Shown here: positions 44,738 through 57,621 of the stretch, one piece after another
How the letters are laid out: each line of letters opens with the position of its first letter
Numbering within the stretch: position 1 is the first letter of the stretch
Source: Bidens hawaiensis
Taxonomy: Eukaryota; Streptophyta; Magnoliopsida; Asterales; Asteraceae
Length of the DNA stretch: 64,000 bases
Direction of reading: 5' to 3'
Assembly: GCA_021521415.1 (NCBI GenBank)
Contig: JAIQDT010002045.1
Location: 308,988-372,987 of the forward strand
Translations under genes and position numbers: made by a program
The notes under the pieces: generated by a model
The model's input: only the letters and a program-made list of their open reading frames with translations
The model's database searches: none
What the model was told of the DNA's origin: nothing

Positions 44738-47428
44738 ATGGCTAAAGAGAAGAAGAGTACCCCCTACTATCGACGAGGTTGCCGTTTGTCTTAAAGAAGA
44801 AGACTATAATGATGTTGTCAATGTTTATGGGTTGACAACGGAGTGGGAACCAGAACTTCCTGCTAGTGGTTCTATTGCTACTGGTCCGCCTTCAAAGAAA
44901 ATATCTGTATACATAGACCACTTTACAACAGGGAACTTCCGGATTCCGATTACCAGATTTGTCCAATCGGTCTTGACAACTTATAGGATTCATCTTTCCC
45001 AGATTCATCCCTTCGGGATGTTGAGGATTCGACACTTCGAGTTCTATTGCCAGACCCACGACCTTGAACCGACTGTTGGCATGTTCGCCGTTTTTTACAA
45101 GATGACCTTCCGTGAAGGATGGTACAGCTTCGCGACTGTGGAGAAGAGGGTTATAGGCACGGAATGGCTTCGTAGCCTCCATGGCTGGAAACCTAAATTT
45201 TTCTGGATCCGAGAGGATGTTATTCCTTTCGCGGTGCATAAACGGAAGGCGAAAGAGGCTATGCCAGTGGTTGTGGCCTCCGCCCATGAAGATCAGGCAT
45301 GGTATCAAACGCTGATCTCCACACCGACTCCCATGCGCCCAATCCACGAAGGGGCAATGGTGAGTGCGAGGATGAGCCGATTGTGGCCATTCCCAACTCT
45401 GGAACCGTACTACGAGGAGACCGACAAGAGTAAGTTTGTTGTTGTCTCTGTTCTGTCATTAAGAATTTTCTAATTTGTTTTCTTGCTTTTCGTAGGTGAA
45501 GGTTCCTCCTTTAGCACTTTGTTGGATCGCAAGGGGGGAATGATGGTGCGCCGCCCAATCAATAAAAGGGATGCGTCCTTTCTTGAGCGCACCCGTTCTA
45601 ATTTTGTGTTTCCCACAGCTTTCCGCTCGGAACCCAAAGTTTCCGAGGCGATGTATGCCAAAGGTGAGGCATATGTTAAAGAATGCATCCAGAAAGGTGA
45701 GGGCGCTTTGAACCCAAACATGTGACTGCTATTAGTTCCAACTGAGTGATTGTGCTCTTCTCGTCTAGCGAGGAGTCGTCACTGTCTGGAGAAATATGCT
45801 TGATTGATGTTAACAAAATTTTGAGCTCAACTGCAGGTCTCACCCGTCAACGAGCCGCGACTATTCAATCAACGGGCCCAGATGATGCTGACACCACTGC
45901 AGAATTCGAGGGTCCGGGACCTAATGATATTACTGCTGAGGGTAAACGCCCGGCCGTTGATGCGGGCGCCTCCAAGGCGGCGGGCAAGCGAAAAATTCAT
46001 CCTGTAAAGGATGTTCCCAAGAAGAAGAAGTCAAAAAAGACCAAACCTTCCGCCTTGGAAGCACGATTGGAACAACTTGATGCGGAGGACCCTTCGCTGG
46101 GTATGCAAAGTTCCTACTTCCCTTTTCTCTTTGTTTATTGTGATGTTAAACCATTGTTAGTGTTTTTCAGTGAACCTGGATAATCTTTCCGAGGGTATTT
46201 CCGGATTGAAAAGTTCACCTCTTCGTCCGCCACCGCCTCCTCCTAATACTGCCGAGGACCCGGTTGTTGTGACGGACGACTCTCTGTTGAAGAATAAGGA
46301 GGCGGACACCGCTGTTCACGCTAAGGTGTCACCTTCGTACAATGTACACCAATTCAGGGATCAAGGGGGCATAAGCACGTTCCCCTATTCTTCCCGAACC
46401 TCTCCTACTCCTGAGGAGGAGGACCCCACCCCTCATCAACCTAACTGGTCCTTACGTCGGGATTCGACATTCCGTAACGTGGACACATGTTTTGAATTTC
46501 TGGGGGGAGTGTCTCCCGCACGGTGAAAAGGAGAGGCGTCGTCTTAGTGTGCGCCAAGAGTTGCTGAACTCTCATTCTTACTATTTGGCGAACACTATTT
46601 CCACCACCCATGAAATAACCAGGGACTGGTTGACGATAAATGAGCAATGGGACGAGCTAGCGGCCTCCGCTTCCGATGCCAAAGAAGAAGCCCTTAAAGC
46701 CATGAATGAAGCTAGGGAAGCCAGCCGGGCCCTGAAGGCGGAAGAAACTGCTCGGTCTGTTGCCGAGGAAGCCAAGGTCACTCTCCAGAAACAGCTGGAT
46801 GAACAGTCTAAGATGATGGCTGAACAAGCTAAGTTGTTGGAGACCCTTCGGGCTGAGTCGGCGGCCAAAGACAAGCGTTTGGCTGACCTTAATGCCAGAA
46901 ACCGTGATCAAGCCTTAGAATGTGCCAAACACAAAATGGAATTTATTCAGGCCAAGGCAGATCAAAAATGGCTGTTGGCGGATGCTATTCCCAAGGTATG
47001 TGTCTCATTCTTATCATAAATATTCCCAGTATTTTTAGAGTTACTTATGTGTAACTGTCTTATCAGGTCATTGCCGAGTTACTTGGCGGAGGCTATTCCC
47101 AAGGCTAGTGACGAACTTGGGAATTGTGTTGCTATCCTCCTCAAAGCTTCGAAGCAAGCTGGTCGCCAACTGGGCTTTAAAGAAGGTTATCAGTTTGGTT
47201 CCACTTCCAAGCTTCCTGAGGAGTACGTTTTGGCTGGTTAGGATACTGTTGCCATTCTTAAACAGAAATCAAAGGACTTTGATTCTTTGAAATTTCCATT
47301 GGCGGACCAGATATCCGAACTTGCTGACGAAGATTCTTGAACTTGATAGAAGTAACGAACAAGAAGAAGAAGACCATGCTGAAGATGCTGGAGGTAACGA
47401 TGCGGAACACGAAGATGCCGCGCCATAG
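44738..47428 (+). pseudogene. Tat antisense gene 2, paralogue of antisense gene 1
   Basis: Exons about 44738-45429, 45496-46100, 46171-46995 and 47067-47428. First domain parallels gene 1: TTEWEPELPASGSIATGPP, YIDHFTTGNFRIPITRFVQ, HFEFYCQTHDLEPTVGMFAV, FYKMTFREGWYSF, WKPKFFWIREDVIPF, MSRLWPFPTLEPYYEE. The middle is Lys-rich (DVPKKKKSKKTKPSALEARL) and the third exon a coiled coil (EEALKAMNEAREASRALKAE, QLDEQSKMMAEQAKLLETL). Lesions: one extra C in a C5 run near 44759-44764 shifts the frame after MAKEKKST; stop and frameshift around 45720-45745; frame changes near 46500 and in exon 4. Introns sit at positions matching gene 1, the first in the same phase. More decayed than gene 1. Confidence 0.75.
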
Positions 47429-47709
47429 ATAGAATTTTCTTTTTTCTTGTAACTTGATCTTTTGTTGTAATCCCATTTCTGTATATAAAGAAGTTTTAAT
47501 TTTGCATCCGTTACACTTTGTTTATTTTGTCATAATATAAGTGTTTAGTAGGATCTTCTTTGTATGACAATAAAGGATTACGTAATAATACAAGTCTCAA
47601 ATGACTGAAATGAAAATTTTCATAAATAGGGCATAAGCCAACTTACAAGAAATGAAATTACAAATGTTGTGAACTTCTAGTTAGGCGCGCAGGCCAAAAG
47701 ATAAACATA
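47429..47709. other. Convergent 3' ends of antisense gene 2 and Tat pol
   Basis: Short AT-rich spacer where the plus-strand antisense gene and the minus-strand pol end towards each other; AATAAAGGATTACGTAATAATAC lies within it. No other gene. Confidence 0.5.
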
Positions 47710-48690
47710 CTAAATGTAGCATTTCCTCAGTTGGGCCCCATTCCAAGTTCTAGGGACCTCTATCCCGTCCAACCTTTCTAGTTTATAGGAACCTTTAGAC
47801 AGAACTTTCTGGATTCTATAAGGTCCTTCCCATGTAGGGGCCAACTTGCCCTGAGGCTTCGTTAGTGCGGAAGACATAATCTCCCACATCGAATTCACAT
47901 CATTGAACCCGCGAATCATAATACTTTTGCAATTGTCGTTTGTAATTATGCTCACGGATCGATGCCATTTCCCTCCTTTCTTCGAGGAGGTCGAGGTTCA
48001 TCCGGAGCTCATGATCGTTATCTTCAATCATAAGGACTCTGGCGAATGGGATACCAATCTCGGCGGGAATCATGGCTTCTGTGCCATATGTTAAACTGAA
48101 GGGGGTTTCGGAATTGCTGGAATTCCTTTGAGTGCGGAAGGCCCATAGTACATGGGGCAGTTCGTCCACCCATCCCGTTCGTTTTGTTCCCAGCATCATT
48201 TTGATTCCTTCTTTAATCGTCTGATTTGTTCTTTCGACTTGACCATTCGCTTGCGAGTGAGCTACAGAGGTGAAGATTTGAGAAATGTGTAACTCTTTTA
48301 ACCATTCTTGCAACCCACTATCCGCGAATTGTGTCCCGTTGTCACTAACGAGCTCTAAAGGGAGGCCGAAACGGCATATGATGAATTCCCACAAGAATTT
48401 TTTAACACTCGCTGTTGTTATAGAAGCAACTGGTTTGGCCTCCACCCATTTTGTAAAGTAGTCGATGGCTACTATCAGGAACTTGATACGTCCCGGGGCT
48501 TCAGGGAAAGGTCACATTATGTCAACTGCCCATTTCTGGAACGGCCAAGCTGAAGTGATTGGGACTAACTCGTTTTTTGGTCAAAGCGTGTTAGGAGCAT
48601 GGCGTTGACATGAATCACACTTTCTGATTTCATGTACAGCATCCATATGCATCCCCGGCCAGTAATACCCGACATTCATTATCTTTGCTA
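47710..48690 (-). pseudogene. Tat integrase
   Basis: Minus strand: zinc-finger tail (RKCDSCQRHAP at about 48620-48590), catalytic core (IDYFTKWVEAKPVASI, ELVSDNGTQFADSGLQEWLK, SQANGQVERTNQTIKEGIK with D, D and E), and C-terminal GKLAPTWEGPYRIQKVLSKG with WNGAQLRKCYI. A TGA interrupts IM-PFPEAPGR near 48510, and the C-terminal piece (47955-47710) is in another frame. Confidence 0.85.
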
Positions 48691-50811
48691 CAACCATCCG
48701 CGGACCCGCGTGAAGACCACAAATGCCTTCATGAAGACCACAAATGCATTCATTATCTTTGTTTCTCTAATTAAGTAATTCGCGTCCTCGGCATCCACAC
48801 ATCGAAGTAGTGGTCCGAGGAAAGAACGTCGGTACAAAATACCATCAAGAGTCTGATAGTTCAAGGCTTTGTGCTTTATCTTCTGGGCCGCTGCTTTTCC
48901 TTCCGGAAGTGCTCCAGATGACAAGTATGCCATAATGGGTGTCATCCAGGATTCTACTCCTGTTTGGATCACTAAAACCTGATGTTGCGGAACAGACGGG
49001 CGATCTAATACTTCAATGCGGATGTCCTTGGCGAAATGTTCGAAGTTCGTTGAAGCCAATTTACTGAAAGCATCCGCTGATTTGTTTTCACTTCTCTTTA
49101 TATGAATGACTTTGCAAGAAGAGAACTGAAGCATCAAATCCTTTGCCTGTGACACATATGAAGCCATGATATCGTTTTTTGCTTCGTATGTACCATTGAT
49201 CTGTCCCGCAATCAACATGGAATCCACCCGGGCTTCTAAATGTTTAACCCCGAGCTTTTTGGCTATCCGCAAGCCTGCCAAGAAAGCTTCATATTCTGCC
49301 TCGTTGTTGGTACTTTTGAAGTTCAGCTTTATGGCATATGTAAACTCATGGCCTTCGAGATTGACCAGCCTGAGGCCTGCGCCACATCCCTCATTGCTTG
49401 AAGCTCCATCCGTGAATAAGGACCAAATTTGTCCTAATTCCGGAGGTGCTTGGGGTCGTTGCTCGATTAAACATTCTTTTTCTTTGTGATGCGGAACTTC
49501 TGTCACGAAGTCCGCCAACACCTGCCCTTTGATTGCTGGCCTAGGTTTGTATTCTATTGCATGTTCACCTAGTTCGATGACCCATTTGGCCAGTCGGCCA
49601 GATAATTCGGGCTTACTGAGAACATTTTTGAGCTTGTATCCGGTGAAAACATTGATGGGGTGCCCTTGAAAGTATATGCGGAGGCGTCGGGCAGCATAGA
49701 CCAGTGCTAAAACAAGTTTTTCAAGCATGGAGTATCTTGTTTCCGGGTCCGATAATGTTCTGCTGACGTAGTAGATCGGTGTTTGAATATTCTTTCGATA
49801 TGTCAGGAAGACGGCCCCAATGGCGATGTCTGACGCTGATAGGTATAATGTTAAAGGTTCCCCCGCACAGGGTGCTGTTAACGTGGGCAGCTCCATCAAA
49901 CATTTTTTAACCTCCAAAAAAGCTTGTTCTGCTTCCGCAGTCCAACTGAAATGTGCTTTCTTAAGGCAATTTCTTAGTGTTGAGATAAATGGGTGAGATT
50001 TGGCTGCATGGTTTGCCAAGAATCGATTCAAAGCAACCAAACGCCCATTGAGTGTCGAACTTCCTTGAGGGAGGACGGGGAAGGCATGCGGGCTATAGCT
50101 TGAACTTTGTCTGGATTAGCTTTGAAGCCCGCATCCGTGACAATCACTCCCAGAAATTTTCCCTCTTCCATTCCGAATGAACACTTGGCTGGATTTAGCT
50201 TCATGTTAATACCTTTCAATGTTTCGAAAGTCTCTTCAATATCTCTCAGCATCTGATCTTCCTCAACACTTTTGATTACAAGATCGTCCATATACACCTC
50301 TAAGTTTCGACCAATTTGTCTTTTAAATGCTGTGTCCATCAATCGCTGATACGTGGCTCCCGCATTTTTTAGTCCGAAAGGCATCATTTTGTAACAAAAG
50401 GTGCCTTGATCGGTACGAAATGCTGTTTTGTCCTCATCACCCGCTGCCATGCGGATCTGATGGTAGCCTTTGTATGCATCCAAGAAGCACTTGAATTTGA
50501 ATGGTGCCACAACATCAACTTTGAGATCTATTTCGGGTAAAGGATAACAATCCTTGAGACATGCTTTATTTAGGTCCTTGAAATCGATACACATTCGCCA
50601 TGCCCCGTTGCTTTTGGGGACGATAACTGGGTTGGCGACCCAAGTCTGGTAACGAATTGGACGAATGATTCCTGCCTGCAAGAGGTCCTGGACTTGTTCA
50701 TTCATTGCTTTTGTTTGTTCCGGACCCATCTTACGTTGTTTTTGAACAATTGGCGCAAACAACGGGTTTACCCTTAGTTTATGTTCCGCAATGTTCCGCG
50801 GGATGACACCA
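48688..50811 (-). pseudogene. Tat reverse transcriptase and two RNase H domains
   Basis: Minus strand: reverse transcriptase (GVIPRNIAEHKLRVNPLFAP, WRMCIDFKDLNKAC, FLDAYKGYHQIRMA, MPFGLKNAGATYQRLMD, active-site YMDD in LEVYMDDLVIKS), a frame change at about 50030, ordinary RNase H (FSWTAEAEQAF, YYVSRTLSDPETRYSMLEK, VFTGYKLKNVLSKPELSGRL) and a second, archaeal-type RNase H (WSLFTDGASSNEGCGAGL, NNEAEYEAFLAGLRIAKKL, EARVDSMLIAGQING, HIKRSENKSADAFSKLAS). The dual RNase H is a Tat hallmark. The 5' side stops abruptly at the element's break. Confidence 0.88.
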
Positions 50812-50877
50812 ATGAAGAAACACGGATCCAATAAAGAAACAAGTTTTGGGGACGATAACTGGGTTGGCGACCCAAGT
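50812..50877. other. Templated filler at the truncated Tat end
   Basis: ATGAAGAAACACGGATCCA (50812-50830) repeats 40078-40096 in the element's LTR, and 34 bases at 50844-50877 repeat 50612-50645 in its reverse transcriptase, both in direct orientation, joined by ATAAAGAAACAAG. Confidence 0.8.
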
Positions 50878-51070
50878 TTTAATTTTAGTTTTTAAATGTA
50901 ATCAAGTGTTAGGGGCAGTTTGTCTACTCGGCGTGTAATGCATATTGTAGTAAAGTCTTAAATCCCACAATTTTTTTTGTTACTCACGTGATTTGAACTC
51001 TCATCACATGGAAATACAAAGCCTTATCAAACACCTTGATACAACTAGTTGAACCCGTGAAAGTCCTTTG

Positions 51071-51110
<40 letters not shown>

Positions 51111-52560
51111 CCTAACTATTAAACTATGCAATTAATTGATTTCTTGTTTGTTTCACATACGATGACAATGAATGTATATATGATTATAGTATGAATTTTT
51201 ACGTAAAAAACATTGAATTTCATAAAATTTATATATTCGTGATATTCATCAAGCAACAAATGCTATTGGTTGAAGGGATAACTTGTTTAAACAACATCAT
51301 ATCACACTGTACTTTAGAGGACATACATGCTACATTTATTATATTTCTATACAAAACAAATTCATTATAATAAGTTATAATTTTCTGCAAAACGTTAAAG
51401 CCATCTTTTACAACAACATTGGAAGATATACAATACATCAAAAAAGGAAAATTATTTAATCAAATAACAAAGTAACCGAAAAGCAAAAAAGAAACATCTT
51501 TAAAGTTACAACTAGGATATGAGTATAGAGTGATCAATCAAATCTAACCTTTTACACTTCATGGTCAACAAAATGAAGTTGTTAAACAACTCATGTATAA
51601 TGAGCGTTTGGTTCACGGAATGTTTACTAGTAAATTTAAGCATTCATTCACGTAACATCTTAAATAATTAAATAAAAACCAAGACAATTTACATAAAACG
51701 ACTTTCTTTAACAATATTGAATTAGGGGTGTCGGTTTATGGCATGACCCAAAATACGACACACACGTGTCACATATTTAACCATGTTTTTAAATTGTCAT
51801 ATCTAATTGTTTAATAATTCAGTTTATATACCAGGCAGACTAATTTAACGTGTCTAATTCAACAACCCAATCTGTCGAATTGATTAATTTAACATTTCAA
51901 CTGCTAACCGGCTTACGACATGTTCAACCCATTTGACAACCCACTAAAACACTGATTAACACATTTACAACTTGATTACCACCGTCAACCCATTTGTATA
52001 AAATGCTTTAAGAAAACGTGCTATGATTATATTTTAACACAAACAAAAATGCAGATCGCCTTTAGGTTAAACAAACTGTAATCCACAACGATTTACAACA
52101 TTAACTATTAATATTAACGGATTAAAATATCATAAAAACAATTACCCGATTTTATGTATGTGCGTGTTATGATTATACTGTTAACACGAATAAAAACATG
52201 GACCGTCTTCAAAGTAAACTAACCAATGAACCAAATCAAAACCCACCGATTTAACACGATTTACACCCTTTTAACGGATTTAAAATACCTTAAAAACAAA
52301 AATAGTAGTGCACTAGTTTTGAAAAAAACAAATAAAATAAAATTTGTAGCTAGAGAGAGCATGTGGGCAATGACCTAAAAGTTAAGAAATCAATACATAT
52401 ATGACCCCTTGAAATATGCAAATAAAACCCACACATTTTAGAAGCCAATAACCCCTTTGTTCATCGCTTACCCACACACACAAACACACACTCATTCCTT
52501 CTCGGCCGCCACAGCCTCCACCCCTTAAACCCTTACTCTCATCCTCTGTTTCCTCTGTTT
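50878..52560. other. Intergenic stretch, no gene seen
   Basis: AT-rich, with an ATT microsatellite (51072-51106) and a region (about 51725-52310) of repeated AACCCA/GATTTAACACG-like phrases, in which an ATTTACAAC(A/C)TT unit recurs. The right end holds a CT-rich leader-like stretch of the CLU gene. Confidence 0.4.
51072..51106. repeat. (ATT)n microsatellite
   Basis: About twelve uninterrupted ATT units. Confidence 0.9.
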
Positions 52561-52584
52561 TCAATCACCGATTATTAACCCACA

Positions 52585-52887
52585 GGTGGGTTTTTATTCA
52601 AATCTTTTATCTAGTCTTTATTTCTTCAGGTTTTAGGTATGATTTAAGTAGGGTTTATGTGTTTATTACCCAAATCCCATCTGGGTTTGATTCATAATTC
52701 AATTATTTTGTATAAAGTTTTGATTTTTATTGTTTCTATAGCAAGTTCTGTACATATCTTGAATTTTGATATACGGGTATAAAGTTTTGATTTTTATTGT
52801 GTGTTTGGGTGTGTTTCTTGGTTAAAGTTTATAAATCTTGAATTTTGATATATGGGTATTGTTTGTTTGTGGTGTTTTGGGGTTTAG
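52585..52887 (+). other. Presumed 5' UTR intron of the CLU gene
   Basis: CCACAG|GTGGGT at about 52585 and GGTTTAG|GTGATTGGG at 52887 suit a leader intron ending 16 bp before the start codon; the intervening DNA is T-rich. Upstream, a CT-rich stretch (52470-52560) looks like the leader exon. Confidence 0.45.
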
Positions 52888-52903
52888 GTGATTGGGAGTA
52901 GAT

Positions 52904-55900
52904 ATGGCTGGGAAATCGAGCAAGGGGCGGAATAAGAAAGCGGCGAACACTGTTGCTAATGCGGCTGCTGTGGCTCCGGTTGCACCGGTGGTGGTTCCGG
53001 CAGCTAATGGTCATCCTGAGGATAACGTGAATCCGGTTGAAGAACAGAAGGTGGATGCTAGTGCTAATGCTAATGCTGATGCTAATGGGGTTCTGCCTTC
53101 GGTTGAGGTTGAAGCTAATAAGGCGGAAGTTAAGGAGCCGGAAAGTGAAAGCTCAGAGAATCAGGCTAAGCAAGGTAAAGATTGTTTAGCGGTTATGGTT
53201 TTAGTTGTGCATGATATGGTAGTTATTGGTTTGAATCTTTGATGTTAGAAGTAATTTAATTGTGTGTGTAATTTTGTACATAATGATATTATGACATATT
53301 TTGTTACCACAATTGAATGAACGGAACGTTAAATGCGTGTATGTAAAGGTGTTCGAAAGCGCGTGCATCGTATATTCGTATATGTTCACGCGCTTTAAAA
53401 AGGTGCACATACAAATACGACCGTTAGTAGTGGTAGTAGTAATAATAATAAACGAACACGCGCTGCTTAGTTGGCATAAAGCCAATTAATTTAATTAAAT
53501 CTTGAAACTTTTTTGTAATATTTAAACACATCTCGTTTTTTATATTTCTTAAATTGGAATTTGTGTTTTATTTGCGCAGGTGACATTAATCTTTTCCCGG
53601 TTCCCGTCAAGACACAGTTTGGTGAAAAGCTAGTGTTACAAGTATGCTATTTTTAACCTTGACTTATTCTATATCCATTTATTTTGGTATATATGCTTTA
53701 TATGATTAAAATTTATCAAATTTGCAGTTAAGTCCCAATGACTCAGTTATGGATGTGCGACAATTCCTTCTCGATGCACCAGAAACATGCTTTTTCACTT
53801 GTTATGACTTGTTATTGCACACCAAAGACGGGTCAACTCATCATCTAGAAGATTATCATGAAATTTCTGAGGTTGCTGACATCACTGCTGGAGACTGTTC
53901 TTTAGAAATGATTTCTGGTATATTACACTTTGTTATGATTTTCAATAAGTTGATATGTTTCCTTTTATATACTTTCTGACTTAATAAATGAAAATGTTGC
54001 AGCACTTTATGACGATAGATCTATCCGGGCCCATGTGCATCGTACCCGAGAATTGCTTTCACTATCAACTTTGCACTCGTCATTGTCGACATCGCTTGCA
54101 TTGCAACATGAAATGGGGCAGAACGCGACTGCAAATTCGGGAGGTATATTGCTTAAAAATGGTCTTTTTAGCATTATTATTCTATTATTTAAGTTTAGTG
54201 ACTTATATGTTTTTTAATTTATTGAAACAGATAATTCCAAGAAAACTGAGGTTTTGGAGCTTGAGAATTTAGGGTTTATGGAGGACGTTTCGGGTTCACT
54301 TTCAAATTTGTTATCGTCTCCTTCTAAAGAAATTAAGTGTGTTGAAAGTATTGTGTTTTCATCATTTAACCCTCCTCCTAGCTACAGAAGGTTTGCTAAC
54401 TCGTTCTTCATTTACGCTGTTTATGTTTGTTTTCTTAACGAACGGACACAAACACGAAAGTTTGGTTGTTTATGGTATTTTGGTGTATAAACAAACATGG
54501 ACACATTCATTTTTTTTAACGTTTGAACATGAACTAGAAAAGTTGTTTATCTAGAATATAAAGAATGAACATAAACGAACATGTTTGTTTTCTTAACGGA
54601 TATAAACAAAATTTGTTCATTTGTGTTCGTTTAGAATATAAACGAATGGACATAAACAAACACGCTCATTTACTCAATGAACCAACATGAACAATAAAAT
54701 TAATTTATTTAAATGCTTGTGTTTGTTGGTTAATAATAAAAGCACGAATATGAACACGGAAGATTGTTTGTTTAAATGCTTTGTTGATTAACGTTTAACG
54801 AATGATCACGGACAAGCCCTGTTTGGTTTTCGTTTACAAGCCTCTCTATTTCTAAGCGTATATATTTTAATGTTCAGGCTCGTTGGGGACCTAATTTATC
54901 TGGATGTGGTGACACTCGAAGGAAGCAAACATTGTATAACTGGAACCACAACCACATTTTATGTTAACTCAAGTTCCGGAAATACCCTTGACCTGAAACC
55001 GACTAAGGCTGCTTCTGAAGCAACCACTCTTATCGGGCTCTTGCAAAAGATCAGCTCCAAATTCAAGAAAGGTTTCTACAATCTGTTATTCTCTATTCTT
55101 TTATATAAAAGTAACTAGTTATAATCTTTTTATTAACTTTTGCTGTGATATTATATACTTTAGCTTTTCGTGAAATGTTGGAACGCAAGGCGTCGGCTCA
55201 TCCGTTTGAAAACATTCAGTCGTTGTTGCCCCCAAATTCATGGCTCGGATTGCACCCTGTTCCTGGTAATTTGTGTTCAAAAGTTTTTATTCTTTTAGCT
55301 TTTTTTTGCTATTGTTAATTTTTTTATTGTGTTATTTAGAACACAAGCGTGATGCAGCAAGAGCTGAAAATTCGCTTACTTTGTCTTTCGGGAGTGAATT
55401 AATCGGTATGCAAAGAGATTGGAACGAGGAGTTACAGTCGTGCAGAGAGTTTCCTCATGCAAGCCCTCAAGAAAGGTATACCCTTTTTCTTCCATGTGCT
55501 TCTTGTTGTTGGTCAACAAGTCAAAACAGGCAGGGTTGGGTTGTGTTGTGTTGATTCTAAACACATTTTTTTTTTAAAGTTTGGATCTTTATATTTGATT
55601 AGTGTCCACAAGATCACAAAAAGTTTCATAATTTTAACAAGTGCTTTGAAAACATTTGGTTCCATTTTTGATTCCAAACACTTTCTGTTTTCGAAGTTTT
55701 AATCTTTTTCTTCAACTTGCTTGTTTGGCAACAAGTCAAAATGGGTTGGTTTTTACCCTAAACACATTTTGTTATAAAAGTTTGAATCTTGTAAGTAGTT
55801 AGTGTGCTTAAGATAAAAACAAGTTCATAATTTCAATAAAATGGTTTTAAAATCGCTTTATACGGCTTTTGAAAACCTTTTTTTTGTTTTCCAAGTCTAA

Positions 55901-57560
55901 ATCTTTATAAATTATAAACATATAGTGTGCCCAAGATCGCAAAAAGTTCAAAATTTCAATAAAATGCTTTTAATAACACTTTGCACGACTTTTGGAAACA
56001 CCTTTTGTTCTTCAAGTCTGAATCTTTATAAGTTTATACTTTGCCCAAGATCACAAAAAGTTTTATGATTTCAGTAAAATGCTTTAAAAAAACACTTTGT
56101 ACGACTTTCAATCCTAAGCACATTTTGTTTTCAAGGTTTGAATCTGTATAAATAATTAGTGCGGTGTGCCCAAGATAACAAAGATCTACATGGTTTCATC
56201 AAAATGCTAAAAAACACTTTGGGTGACTTTTAACCCATTCTCTTACAAGTTACTTTTGGAAAAATTATTTTAGGATCTTGAGAGATAGAGCTCTGTATAA
56301 GGTATCTTCTGATTTTGTTGATGCTGCAATAAGTGGTGCTATTGGAGTCATTAGCAGATGCATCCCGCCCATTAATCCAACTGATCCAGAATGCTTTCAC
56401 ATGTAAGCAGGATCTAAATTGCAATCATTAACATTTAACATTTATTTGATAACCATTAATATCATATTAAACGTATCACTTTCATATATTGTTGCAGGTA
56501 TGTTCACAACAACATATTCTTCAGTTTTGCTGTCGATTCGGATCTCGAACAGTTATCCAGAAAACAGTCATCAGATTTTAACTCAACCTCGTCTGAGAAA
56601 ACGTTGACCAAATCGTCTAAAGTCAACGGTGAGAATGGTGTTGTGGAATCGGCTTCTGATGCACCTGCGGAGGTACAGCTGGCAGAGAGTGAGCAAGCCA
56701 CATATGCATCTTCCAACAATGATTTGAAAGGCACAAAAGCTTATCAAGAAGCCGATGTTCCCGGATTATATAATCTTGCTATGGCCATTGTCGACTATCG
56801 AGGTCATAGAGTGGTGGCACAGGTATGCGTTTATTTCCATTATTATTTTTTACTGAACTTACGTGAAATGTTTTTTGAGAGTTATGTTTTCTTGTTTTTG
56901 ATTTTGTGTTCATGTTTTTTATCCCAGAGTGTTCTGCCAGGGATTTTACAAGGCGATAAATCAGACTCACTTCTTTACGGTTCTGTTGACAATGGCAAGA
57001 AGATTTCTTGGAATCAAGATTTTCATGCCAAGGTAAGTTATAGCTTCTATATAATTAAAATGCACGTGTGTGTGTACACGCCCATACACACAATCATATA
57101 TCATGATCATATCAGAACTTCCAAATAATTTAAGAACTCTTAAAACATATTACTTTATTTATTTGTTATATTTGATATTAATTGAGGGCAGTTTTTACAT
57201 TTATTATATGTAGTTTTATGATTACGTATTCTTAAGTTGGTTTTTACACATGTAAACTTGTGATTAAATATATCATAATGTAACATATAAAAATGACAAA
57301 AGTACTCTAAAAGTAATATTGAGTATATAAAATAAATAAATAACATGATTTGTTGTTAGGAGTTCTAACATTGTTTTGGAGTTATGATGAGATTTTTCTG
57401 TATTTGTTTCTGTCTTTTCATCATCTTTACTTTATAATATATGTGATTTGCTGAAAGTTTTATGTAATTACTATATCTATATGTATATATATATATATAT
57501 ATTTTGTTTCTAGTTAATACATTTAGTTGACTAAAAAGTTTCTTATATCTATCTGCATTG

Positions 57561-57621
<61 letters not shown>

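Larger units (their letters stand above)
39968..50811 (-). mobile_element. 5'-truncated Ty3/gypsy Tat-lineage retrotransposon with two antisense genes
   Basis: On the minus strand: reverse transcriptase, RNase H, second (archaeal-type) RNase H and integrase (50811-47710), then two plus-strand genes (47428-44738 and 44247-41341), a purine tract and a 3' LTR (40897-39968). The double RNase H and antisense genes between pol and 3' LTR mark the Tat lineage. Gag, protease and the 5' LTR are missing; the break is at about 50811. Pol frames carry stops and frameshifts. Confidence 0.85.
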
